A stretch of DNA of 64,000 bases. Source: Pelecanus crispus. Lineage: Eukaryota; Chordata; Aves; Pelecaniformes; Pelecanidae. The notes beneath the pieces were generated by a model, which worked only from the letters and a program-made list of their open reading frames with translations, was not told the DNA's origin and did not search any database. Position 1 is the first letter of the stretch. Each line of letters opens with the position of its first letter. Of the stretch, positions 32,801-44,800 are shown one piece after another. The stretch is taken from NCBI RefSeq assembly GCF_030463565.1, contig NC_134643.1, positions 8,106,657 to 8,170,656 of the forward strand. Reading direction: 5' to 3'. Both the position numbers and the translations under genes were made by a program.

Positions 32801-35800
32801 TCATGAAAAACCAATCAACAACCCAGTAAACCATAAAGTGTCCTGAGAATTACATTGTAAAAAGAAGAAAAAGAAAAAAAGCATTTGAACACAGCAATGA
32901 CACCGCTACCACTTTGATTTTACAGATGCCTTTCAGCTAGAGAGCTCACCCCAATCTGCTAACATTAATTACATTTGTACAGCACCACTCTGGAGGAGAC
33001 GTTAACAGAGCGATTTTATAAGTGAACAAAGGAGTCACAGTCTGCTTTCCTGACACACTTATAATCTACAGTGCAGCACTGCTTCTTGTGCTGTGAACCA
33101 GCACATCCCTAATGCACGGCACGCAGCCCAGGCACCCATCTGACAGCACACCGGTACGGGAGAGGACAACCCAACTGCCAGCACCCGTGGAGTCAGGAGA
33201 GGGAAGAGGAGGGAGGGAAAATCTGTGCCTCAAGCCACGAGTTCAAGGCAAGAATTTTGCTCCCTTCCCTCCGCAGACCCTTCAGCAATGCCGTGGGTGC
33301 TGAGCCCCACTTACCCTCTATGATCAGGGAGGCTCTCTGGGTTGGCTTCTTTCCAGATTTGATGCGATGCTCATTGATAGCATTTTCAATCTCCTGCAGT
33401 TTCTTCAGGGCATTCAGGTAGGAGGTCTTTCTCTGTTTCTTCAGCTTTTTGCTGACGTTTGGGTCGCTCGCCAGGCGCCGGGCAGCCTCCGTGATCTGGG
33501 ACTGGATGGCAAACTCCCTCTCCAGGCGCTCCAGCTCTGCCTCCTGGGGAAAGGCAAGTGGATTCTGGCTACCACCAAACTCTCCCAGCCCAGCTATGGG
33601 GAAGCTCCCCCTGAACCTGGCCAGTGGCCTCCAACCAAGGCTCTCCATCAGCAAAGCATCCACAATTACGATGCTCCCCCCATCTCAGGCCTCTGTGAGC
33701 ATACCTGTCTCACCTTCATCTGCCTGGGAGCACAGCTGGTGGAAGGGATGACCCATACAAGGAGGACATGTGTGCTCCAGCCCTAACCCTGCTGTGCTGT
33801 TTGGCTTTCCATGCAGTTCAATATGGACTAGTTCAACAGTGCTCTACTGCTGACACATTCATCCTTTTACACCCATCTTATGGGTAACAGCTGCCTCCTG
33901 CCCACTCCTTCTCTCTGTTTACTGTCTCCAGCATTCTCCTAGAGGAGCTGACAGCTCATGGCTTAGGCACGTGTACTGTTCACTGGGTAAAAAAACTGGC
34001 TGGATGGCCAAGCCCAGAGAGTTGTGGTGAATGGAGTTAAATCCAGTCGGTGAGTGGTCACAAGCAGTGTTCACCAGGGCTCAGTTTTGGGGCCAGTCTT
34101 GTTCATTATCTTTATCAGTGATCTGGATGAGGGGATTGAGTGCACCCTCAGTAAGTTTGCAGATGACACCAAGTCGGGTGGGAGTGTCGATCTGCTGGAG
34201 GGTAGGATGGCCCTGCAGAGGGACCTGGACAGGCTGGATCGATGGGCCGAGGCCAACTGTATGAGGTTTAACAAGGCCAAGTGCTGGGTCCTGCACTTGG
34301 GTCACAACAACTCCATACAACACTACAGGCTTGGGGAAGAGTGGCTGGAAAGCTGCCTGGCCGAAAAGGACCTGGGGGTGTTGGTAGACAGCCAGCTGAA
34401 CATGAGCCAGCAGTGTGCCCAGGTGGCCAAGAAGGCCAACAGCATCCTGGCTTGTATCAGGAATAGTGTGGCCAGCAGGAGCAGGGAAGTGATCGTGTCT
34501 CTGTACTCGGCACTGGTGAGGCTGCACCTGGAATACTGTGTCCAGTTTTGGGCCCCTCAATACAAGAAGGACATTGAGGTGCTGGAGCATGTCCAGAGAA
34601 GGGCAACGGAGCTGGTGAAGGGTCTGGAGCACAGGTCTTATGAGGAGCGGCTGAGGGAACTGGGGTTGTTTAGTCTGGAGAAGAGGAGTCTGAGGGGAGA
34701 CCTTATTGCTCTCTACAACTACCGGAAAGGAGGTTGTAGTGAGGTGGGTGTTGGTCTCTTCTCCCAAGTAACTAGCAACAGGATGAGAGGAAATGGGCTC
34801 AAGTTGTGTCAGGGGAGGTTTAGATGGGATATTAGGAGAAATTTCTTTACTGAAAGGGTGGTCAAGCATTGGAACAGGCTGTCCAGAGAGGAGGTGGAGT
34901 CACCATCCCTGGAAGTGTTCAAAAAATGGGTAGACGTGGCACTTTGGGACACAGTTTAGTGGGCATGGTGGTGTTGGGTTGACAGTTGGACTGATGATCT
35001 TAGAGGTCTTTTCCAACCTTAATGATTCTATTCTAGTTTTACTTTCATTAAAAAATAAACCAGCCACCAAGCCAGGAAACATGAAATTAATTATTACATT
35101 ACCCTTAATTGGTTTAGTGGTGGACTTGGTAGTGTTAGGTTAATGGTTGGACTCGATAATCTTAAAGGTCTTTTCCAACCTAAACGATTCTATGATTCCA
35201 TATTTGAGCACCATTTGATATCAGTGCTATGTATTGATGCAAAGCTACAGCTTTAACCTTCTTGACAGGTTTGCTTGGCACCCACCAAACTCTCTGGGGT
35301 AAAAAAGCCAAAGATGGGCTAATTCCTCCCTGGTGTATGGCCGTCAAAATCCAGGGAGAGTATGTGCTGAAGTAATTACGGGCTGCTGCAACTGATTGCA
35401 CCAGAAAATTGTCTCCTCAAGTTACAAGCCAGGAGGGTGATTTCAGAGCGAGCAGTGTGTAACAGCGAGCTTTGTGTATGCCAAAAAGGACTAGTGGCTC
35501 CAACATTAGCCCTTGCAGGTCTCAGCTCAGTTTTTAAATGCAACCAGGGGTACCCTGGAAGCTACCTACTGATTTTTAGTTATCCTCCAAAGTCAAGGGA
35601 TTTAGGCCAATTTATGCCAATGCAGAAGCTGATACAGAGCTTCCTGGTCTGCACCAGGACCCCAAGCTGTGAGGTACTTGCTAATCTGCTATCTGGCTAT
35701 CTTCCCCACCTCGATGGAGTTTTTGGTGTTAGTCTGCTAGAAAGAGGAACACACTACATTGCAAATTAGGGAAAAAATGACGAGCTTTTTTACTTCTAGT

Positions 35801-38800
35801 GAATGGTGGGAGTTCAGATTGCAAGTACTGACAGTCATATGTTCATGGAGATCCCCATTACGCAAATTCAAATCCTTTCTCTTCGTTTAGCAGCGGCGTA
35901 TGCTGCAAGAGCTGGTGCTGTGGGAATTAATCAGACTGAAGTCGTTCTCTGAAGTTTTTATTCTGGGCTTCTGGCTTAAAAAAAATCCCTTTGCTGTCAG
36001 TGGTGAGTCAGCATTGCCTTAAATCTACAGTTATCTTGCCCCTCGCTTTACTGAGGACTGAACCCACCCTGCATCTTTTTAACAGATCCCTTTTTGCTTT
36101 GAAGAGTTTATAAGCTCTATCAGTGCCAAACTTATTAAAAGTGAATTTGACACCATGGAGTTTTAAGGCCTGGAACCTGGTTCACAGCCTTCTGGCAAAT
36201 TCCTTCACAGTCAGGAATTATAGACCAGGTAGAGGCGATTACCAAAAAATACAATAGGACCCTTGCCGGCAAGTCTTGCTCTGACAAAGCTCTTACTAAA
36301 AGTGCAGAGAGTTTGATGTGAGCGGTCATTTCAGACCTTCACAGATTCAGTTCTAAATCATTCAGTGTATCTTAGAAAAAACATATTAATTCTCCTTCTG
36401 GCCTTAATTGTCTATTTCAGTGAGGCCACTCTAAATAAAGCCTCAGAAAATGAGGGCTATCATCTGCCTTCAGATGGAAGTGCCTTGCTTCAGGTCCCAT
36501 CAGGTTGGTAATAACCAGTCCTGGATTTACGTGACTGAGGGACTATTTCACCTTTTGTTTTAAATTGAGTTTCTAGTGTTTGCACTTGCTGAAAAGTGCA
36601 TGAAAATCATCGCTGGCCTCTAAATGCTCTCAAACTGGCAGCCAAATAAACACAGCTCAACATCATTCGTCGAGAACAAAAATTTATGGTTTTCAACAGT
36701 CTTAAAGTTTGACAGATGAAAAGGGAGGTGGAGAAAAGCTGAGTCAGCGTGCTTGGATTGCTGATGCCAAAAGGCAGAGTGCCTGCGATGGGGAGGAGCT
36801 GCTTTACCTTCATGCTCTCCCCACCTAACCCTGCCACTGGAGTAAGGAGATTCCTCACCCGCTGGCCCCAAAAGCTGCCTTGTAGTAGTAAGATCTGGGA
36901 AGCTGGAGACCAGGTTATAACTGAGCAGCCAGCAGACTGCAGGGGTTTTAGGAGTAACTCAGTTAAGCTATGCTTCCCTTTGAAAAGCTTAATTAAATGT
37001 GCTAGTTCATGAATATTTGACTTCGGTGGAATTCCTCTCCCAGGCTCCATTGAGAACAAAACTAAAGAGCTCCAGCTGTTTATTTTTTCAGCAGAAGGAA
37101 AATGCCAACAAAACGACAAACAGTTAATTCCCTGGCTGAACGGAGCCTTAAACCGTGCAGTCACACCAGCTTCAGCCTCTCCTCTTACAAAAATAAAAAA
37201 GAAACTCAAGACTGGAATATACACAAGTGTCTGGAGACAAATGCGTCTCTGCAGACAATAGCTTTTCTGTGAATCCGGTCCCGCCTTACAGCTGCTGCAG
37301 GCCTGTTTTCACAGCCACGGTTCAGGGCACTGACCCAGCACATTGTGGGAGCAAGGGAAGAGAACAAACACTCCTTGGCAAACTTAGAAAAACATAATTC
37401 CAGCTCCCCATAGGTAGGGGCGAAGGCTCTTTTGTTTAAGGACTGGGGAGCAAAATGCTTTCGTCTTGCTGTTGCAGGGCTAAGATGGGTAATTGTGATG
37501 CTTTTCTCCCCATTAGGGGAGATCTGAATTTGGATTGCTACTGAAGCAGAAAGCAAGTGGCTGTTTGCAATAACAACACAGGGCAGCAGCAGGGCTCAGA
37601 TGGCTCAAGGGGCTCCTGCTGTACTCCCTACCCACACAAGTCACTGCACGTGGTCACCAGAGTGCTTGGACTGTCATAGTCCAGTTGGTCACCCAGGCTA
37701 TTTCTGTTACCTCTAGCAAAGCCAGGGCTGAACTTTGAGGGTTTAACCTTTACTCCGAGTCTGAACTCAGGGCACCAACTCGCTGCTTCCCTGTTCTGCT
37801 GGATATTAAAAAAAAAGCACCATGACCAACTACAGTCATGTAAAGCAAAAATGACTGTGAGACTGATGGTTCCTATGTGATGCATGCTGGACGTCTTAAG
37901 ACACTGGAGGTGGGGACATGGGGCTGGAAGGGAAGGGCACAGCCTCACCTCTCCCTTAGGCAGGATTTTCTGCTCATCCAGTTTAAAGGCAGTTCCTATT
38001 CTTCTCCTTACAATAGGTGGCTCCTCCCCAGGATCTAGGGGGTATTCTCGTGGCAGCTTTCCTGTGAGCTCCTGTAAGCACAAAATGCTGTTAGTGATCT
38101 GGGAAATCCTGCAGCAGAGCAAAGCACAACAGCGCTCTTGAACTGCGACTGTAAAATGACAGGCGTTCATTAACAACACATCCACTTCAGCCAGCTGATA
38201 AACATAGAGGAGAGCACCCAGCTCTGCAAACTCGTCCCAGGACCTGACACTGAGGGTGGAGAGCTTTTCTTTAACCTGTACATGAATAGAGATTTTTGTG
38301 GCCTGCCCAGGGTAGGTCTGTAGGTGGTGCCCATCCCTAGGGCGTTGGGGCCTGAGGCTGAACAGACTGCAGCACGCATGCTTTCATCTCTGCTGCAGCG
38401 TGAGCAGGAAAGAAGAGTTTCTATCTGCTAAGCCACTTCTGAGAAGGGGTTGAGCAGATCCAAGAGCCTTCACACAGGATGCAGGTCTGCTGAGTCAGAA
38501 AGCCCCACTGGCAACAGCCATGCAGGTTATGACCTGCACAGAAAAACATTCCCACCTGATTCATGATGTGTCTGAGAGGAATGCAGTGAAAATGGCCACT
38601 AAAAGCGGTGCCTGGTACCTCATTACCTGTCTGATAACACTTCATGTATCAGACCCCCTTCCAAACTCCGGTGATGTCATGGGCAGCTTTGGAGCAATAG
38701 TAGATGATGCTTTGTCAGAGTGATGGGGTCATTTGCAAAGATTTGTTCAAAATCTGAAGCAAACCCCACAGAACTGAGGAATATCTGGAACACAGGAAGC

Positions 38801-41800
38801 AGCAAGTGCCAGTACTGATGTTAATGCTGTGCTTTTTTTTTTTTCCCCCTGGACTACACAATACAGCCACACATATCTGAATTGAAGGCATTCAAATGCC
38901 TACAGAAAAAGGCAGGAGCCTCACTAGGAGCACAGCCCGACTCCTTGTACTCAAAAGTCTGCCCATGAAGGACAAAAGGCTTTTGTGTTCCTTAGCATCA
39001 GCCTTGAGAGGATCCAGCTGGCAGAGTAACCTAAATCATCTGAATCCCAAAGAACAGCAGCTGACCTTAATGCGAGTGCGCAGCTCAGGCCCCTGCCTGC
39101 CCTGGCCTCTCCCCTGCTCCCTAATGGGGTTTTTCTTTCTACTCTTTTCAGGTCACTAGGAAACAAGGACCCAGCCTTTTCAAATCCTTCCTTTAAGCAG
39201 TTCCCAGCAAAATGGGCTTGCAGCACAGCTCTGTGCTGACGTGCACAACCCCCTTTTGCGAGAGGCACTGTTGCAATGTCTCATGAGTCCCATTCCGCGC
39301 TGCCCCTCCAGCCCATGGGGTTATTTCAGCTTTTCTTCTGTAAGGCGTTCTTTCTAGTGTGATGTGGCTCTAAGCACTGCATCAACACACAGATTCCTGT
39401 ATTGTTCCTGAGGGAAACAAGCATATTTTCTTTATAACCCCTAACTTAATATGAAGCAGAGCAGTGGGGAAAGAGTTAATATCTTCTGTAAAATGCCCAA
39501 GATTGGAACAGAACACAATGTGGGCTACCATGCTGCCACCATAAACTGCAAAGTATTCACAGGCATGGTCCTGAAATGTAATCTAAATTAGTAAGTAACT
39601 GGAGTAATGATGGCCCGAAGTAACCTGATGCCTCTGTTATGAATGGGTCTGGCCATGCTGACTTGATTATGCCCCCACTTTTAACCCTTTTTTATCTCCT
39701 CATTTGCCGCCTTCTCCCTCTGTTTTGGCCATTCCCATGCCAAAGCAGAAAGGACGAAGGGCAGCCTGAGAGGAAATATTTTCAACTGGAGGCTGCTGAT
39801 GGATGAGCTGTAGGGTTCCAAGACAGGGTCAGATTCCAAGTGTCCATCAACTGCCTCTCTTGGATCATCTACAGAAAGCACGAACGCTTTCTACCAGCTC
39901 TTAAGGTGCTGACAGATGGGCTCTGGCCAGCCTTGCTGCAGCACGTTAAGGAGATATTGCTCCTTACCACTGGCTCCATGCCCCAGCGGGAGCTTTTGCC
40001 TGCATCCCGGCTACTCGCAAAATGCCTGAGGCTGCACCGCAGATGGGGCTGGAGTTAAAGAGAAGGCACGGGCACATCCTCCCCGGCATGCGTGCTGCTG
40101 CAGGGCATTAGTCATGGGCAGTCAGGCAGCGTTCGCTTAGGGTGGTAAGTTCCTCCAGGACAAGTAGAGCCCTGCAGACGTTGTCCATCAGCCCCCAAAG
40201 AGCGCATGACTGCTTCCTGCAGATGATCTTAGCTCTGTACTCGATGGACTTACGAGACTGGATGTGGTCCTGCGACCTTTATCAGCACAAGTTGTTTGCT
40301 GAAGTCAACCAGGATTTCCCAGGTGGGAAAGGATTGCTAGTGTGGAGTAAAGGATGGGAACTGGAGCAGCAGAGATTTCTGCTGACTTTCTTTGTTGATA
40401 CGTATTTTCCACAGCCTACTCTTGTTGGTGTTAAAACTACAGACTAATTGAAACAAAGTGCAATGAGAGCTGGATCAGTGACGTATTTCCCCCATTTTTG
40501 TCCAAGGCGAGATACTTATCAAATATTAAGCAATAACTGGCAGATCTCGGTGCCACTGTCTGTAGCCAGCCTCCTGTTGTGTTACACATCAAGATTTATT
40601 GTAAATTTTTGGTAAACAAAGGAGAATTGCTGGATGACCCAAGTCTATGCTGCTGCTAATCTTCACACACCTGCAGCACGATTGTAACTTCCTCAAACAT
40701 TAAATTAATCTCTAAACTGGCCTCCTGTGTACTCCAAGAATGAGGTTGAAAGTGAGTGGGAAGGTTATAAGATGAGTTCCTGAGCTGTCCTACATGTCCT
40801 GGGCTGACCACTGTGGTTCCTCTTCCCAAGGTCTGCCACCACACTGCCACTCCTCTCCGCAGTGCCAGAGCTTATTGGATGAAGGGATTCTACATGGAAA
40901 AGATGAGACCTTGTCTGCTGTACGTAAGAATGTGCTGCAAGAGGAAAAGCACGTAAGGTCAGGCCTGCTCCAAGAAGAAAGTGTATGAGCCTGTTTTTTT
41001 TTTTTTTGCTAACGAAGTCAAAAGCATTTGAGAAGTGATTACCAGTACACAGGACAACCTTCCTATGCCATTTAGGTGGCTGCATATTCCCACCAATGTC
41101 AGTAAGAAGCCTGGCTGAATGCATCTTAAACACAATTTCAAACAGCAGGCATGGATGCTGAGCACCCTCCTAGGCCCAAGCCAACTGGGTACCCAACTGA
41201 CATGGGGTCCCTTTCTCTGGGGGAAAAATGTCCTGTGACATTGCAATCTGGAGTTAAAACAGCTGGACCTTCCTGAGGCCTTTGTACAATGGGCTTTGCA
41301 AGAGGTGACTGTGGAAGGAATCTCTTCTCCTGACTCCACACCACCTCCAAACAACAAGCATGCTATAACAATGCAAGCAACAAAGTACAGGTTATAAAAT
41401 GTCCATTGCCTACCGCTTCTCGGAGACACAGTTTCTTTAGCTCTTCCAAGCGTTGGCGCAGTGTCTCTTCCAAAGCTTCTTGTCTGGATTTCAGTGCGGC
41501 CAGCATGTCTTTCTTGGCAGACTGAGAACTATCTGACTCCTGGGAACCTATCAATAAACAATGATTTCACTAGGCCAGCTGACAGCAGAATACACATCTG
41601 GAGTGCTTGTAATTTTACCAAAGCCTGGATGCAGTCCTTCCAAAAAGAAATCAGACTATGACATGAAGCAGGTGTTACCCAGTCATGTTTGTTTACGGCA
41701 AATTCTTAGTGTTTAAGCTAACAAACAGAGATTGGACAGTGGGGCACACAAAGACATTTGTAATAATTATCCAGAAAAATAAAAGCAACAAAATTATTCA

Positions 41801-44800
41801 TGTAAAGATCCTAGGAAAAAAAGACATACCGTTCCCATGAAAGTTCCCAATGTTTACGAAGCCCTGGAGATGCATTTTTGGGAAATTAAGCCTAGGAGAA
41901 ACCATTTGACAATACAGCCTACTCCTTAAGAACTGCAATTACCCTAGTAGCAAACATTTAATTCAATCCACTTACAGTGCCTGTTTTATGAAAAAATGTA
42001 ATGGAACAAAATTACCTAGCAAGATTCCTGTAAAACACACCAAGACAACAATAACCCATAGGTCCTTCTGGGATAGTAGCTGTTTCTTGTGAAGACGTAG
42101 GTCAAGATATTTAAACTGGATTTAAACTTGTCTTTTCAAGTAGAAATTACCCAGTAAATTCCACTGAAGTAAGTCCATGCATTAAGTCAGACTCTGTTGC
42201 TCAGGTGTCATGACAGCATTTGTAACTTCAGCTCTTTAGGGGAACTTATTGGTGAGGTTCCTGTTTTTCTTTTGGTTTGGGATGGTGCATCAGTAGCTAT
42301 CCAAGATCTAGTATCTCGAAGAAGGACCAACGTTGGTTGCATCCATTTTTTGGGTCTCCAACTTGAGCACCTGATTTTTCAGGATGTGCTTAGCATTCAC
42401 TCTCTTTAATGCACCTCTGGGCTCAGGGATGAGTTTATAGTGAAGTCACTACTTTGCTCCAATCCCCTTGTTTGCATAAGCCGAGTGCATCCTTTCATCA
42501 CAGAGTAAGGACATGAAGGTTATGGCCATACTGTGAGATGAAAAGCAAGCTCAAGAAGGGGTAAACATCATCTCTACAGGCTTTTCACTCATATCACTGG
42601 CTGTTGTGCAGCTACAGCTATAGTTCAAAGCATCCACCTTAGGTTTATGGAAAGCTGAGTTCTGGTATCTGTGGTGGATTCAGCAGGAGCATTCCATGTC
42701 TGTCCACAAAGGACACTGAGAGCTACAGCTCCATACACTCTACACAGACAGCTCTGGAGCTCAGCCTAAGTCTGCATCTTATCCCTTTTTAAAAAACTCC
42801 ACACTGGGTCTTGAGCTGGGCTAAAGAGATCGGGCTGCTGTGGCTAAGGCGTTGCTGTTGCCTCAACAGAAGTGTCTAGGCAAGTGTCCTGGTTTCAGCT
42901 GGGATGGAGTTAATTTTCTTCCTAGTAGCTGGCACAGTGCTGTGTTCCAGATTTAGTAGGAGAAGAATGCTGATAACACACTGATGGTTTAGTTGTTGCT
43001 AAGCAGTTCTTACACCAGTCAAGGACTTTTCAGCTTCCCATGCTCTGCCAGGTGCACAAGAAGCTGGGAGGGGGCACAGCCAGGACAGCTGACCCAACCT
43101 GGCCACAGGGCTATTCCACACCATATGGCGTCATGCTCAGGATATAAGTGGGGGGAGTTGGCCGGGGGGCAGCAATTGCTGCTTGGGGATGGGATGGGTA
43201 TCAGTCAGCAGGTGGTGAGTGGTTGCATCGCTTGTTCTTCCTGGATTTTGTTCCTCTCTTTTTTTGTTGTTGTTGTTTTCCTTTTTAGTACAACTTACTA
43301 ATATTATTATTATATTTTATTTCAATTATTAAACTGTTCTTATCTCAACCCATGCGTTTTCTTACTTTTACCCTTCCAATTCTCTCCCCCATCCCACTGG
43401 TGGGGGGAGGGTGAGCGAGCGGCTGTGTGGTGCTTGGTTGCTGGCTGGGGTTAAACCACAGCAGTGATCTAAGGTACCTGAGATGTCTTCCACAGGCTGG
43501 CAGATGTGATACAGGACCCTGTGAGACCCACACTCTTTTGGACTGGCAGTGGGATACTCTAACCCACCTAAAATGGCACCAGACACCTACATTTACACAG
43601 CTAGATTGTGCCCAGTGCTTTGTAGGGACTTCTTGTGGGGTACTGTAGGTTTATGCCTGCAGAAAAGCCTGACTCAGCAATGCTTTCAAGGGTGTTCCTC
43701 CTAGTTCTCAGTGGTTGCTCTGTGGTCTCAGGACCTGCTGTCTCAGGGTGACTCTGCTGGGCTCTCCCACCTCTCGAGCAATTGCACAGAGAAAGCAGAC
43801 CTTTATTATCTGCAGGAGTCAGGTATAACAGGATACTACATGGAGTTTTCTGTGCACCTGTAGGATGGGGGTGAGGTGGGGATTCGAGATACATTTATGG
43901 CTTGGCCTCCAAGTGTACAGTGAAGACACTCAGCCCAAGGAGGCTGAAAATGTTTCGAAGCCATTTCAGAGAACTCTGGAAGGAACCTGGGAACAACTCT
44001 TTGTTTTGGCAGCAAAACAGAGTGAAATTTGTGCTTTCAGCTTCATCTTTCATTGCTACTATTCCAGCAGACCGTTAAAGCTAAACTGAAAGACGACTGA
44101 GGTAATCCATGCCATGAAACAGTTCTGCATTGGCCCAGGGGGAACAGAGAATCTCATGGATCTTTTCCACCACTATTTTCTGCAGCTTTCATACAGGAAG
44201 ACAGCTGGCACTTATTCTGTGAAACGCCACCCCCCTTTGTTACACCTTTTATTGGGCTGCCCTGAAGTAGGGGAGGTGGAAAAAGAGCTCTCTAAGGGTC
44301 AGCCAGGTTGAGCATCATCAGATAAAGAAGGACAACCTCATGGTAAGATGTTTGTTTAGTTGCTGTAGTCATCCTCATCTCATTTGCATTTGCCCTCACA
44401 GAGCAACAAAACTCAATTCTGCAAACACATCTGTGCTGCAGGAACTAGACAGGATCTTTTGGAGGAGCCTTGTGTTTGCACTGGCAGGGAAAGCCCTCTC
44501 TAGCATTTAGTAATTCTTAATAGTAACCCTGGTGAGCAGTTACTAGCCAAAACTGAACTGCTGAATTTCTTCACTGAAGTGCAAACAAACTGCTGAAACC
44601 CGCTAAAAAGTTGCTCACAATTCCAGCAGATGTTTCAGCCTTTTTTTTTTTCTTTAATGACCTACGTTTTCCTTTCAGCTGCTCTTCCCCTTTCCTTCCT
44701 CTCTCTGCTCCCTACCTCCACCACCAGCCTCAGATTTATTTTTAAAAGCTCTTCGTTTTTGCACCGTGGGTTGCCACAGCAGCTACATAGATGCTGAAAC

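Larger units (their letters stand above)
33544..37948 (-). other. FRMD4A intron with CR1 elements
   Basis: An intron of 4405 bases. It contains the CR1 at 33922-35036 and the CR1 tail at 35108-35199, both opposite to the gene's direction. I recognise nothing in 35200-37948. Confidence 0.75.

Noticed and set aside
32960..33090. Possible SINE (acatttgtacagcacc...)
   Set aside because: Likeness is too weak to assign a family by eye.
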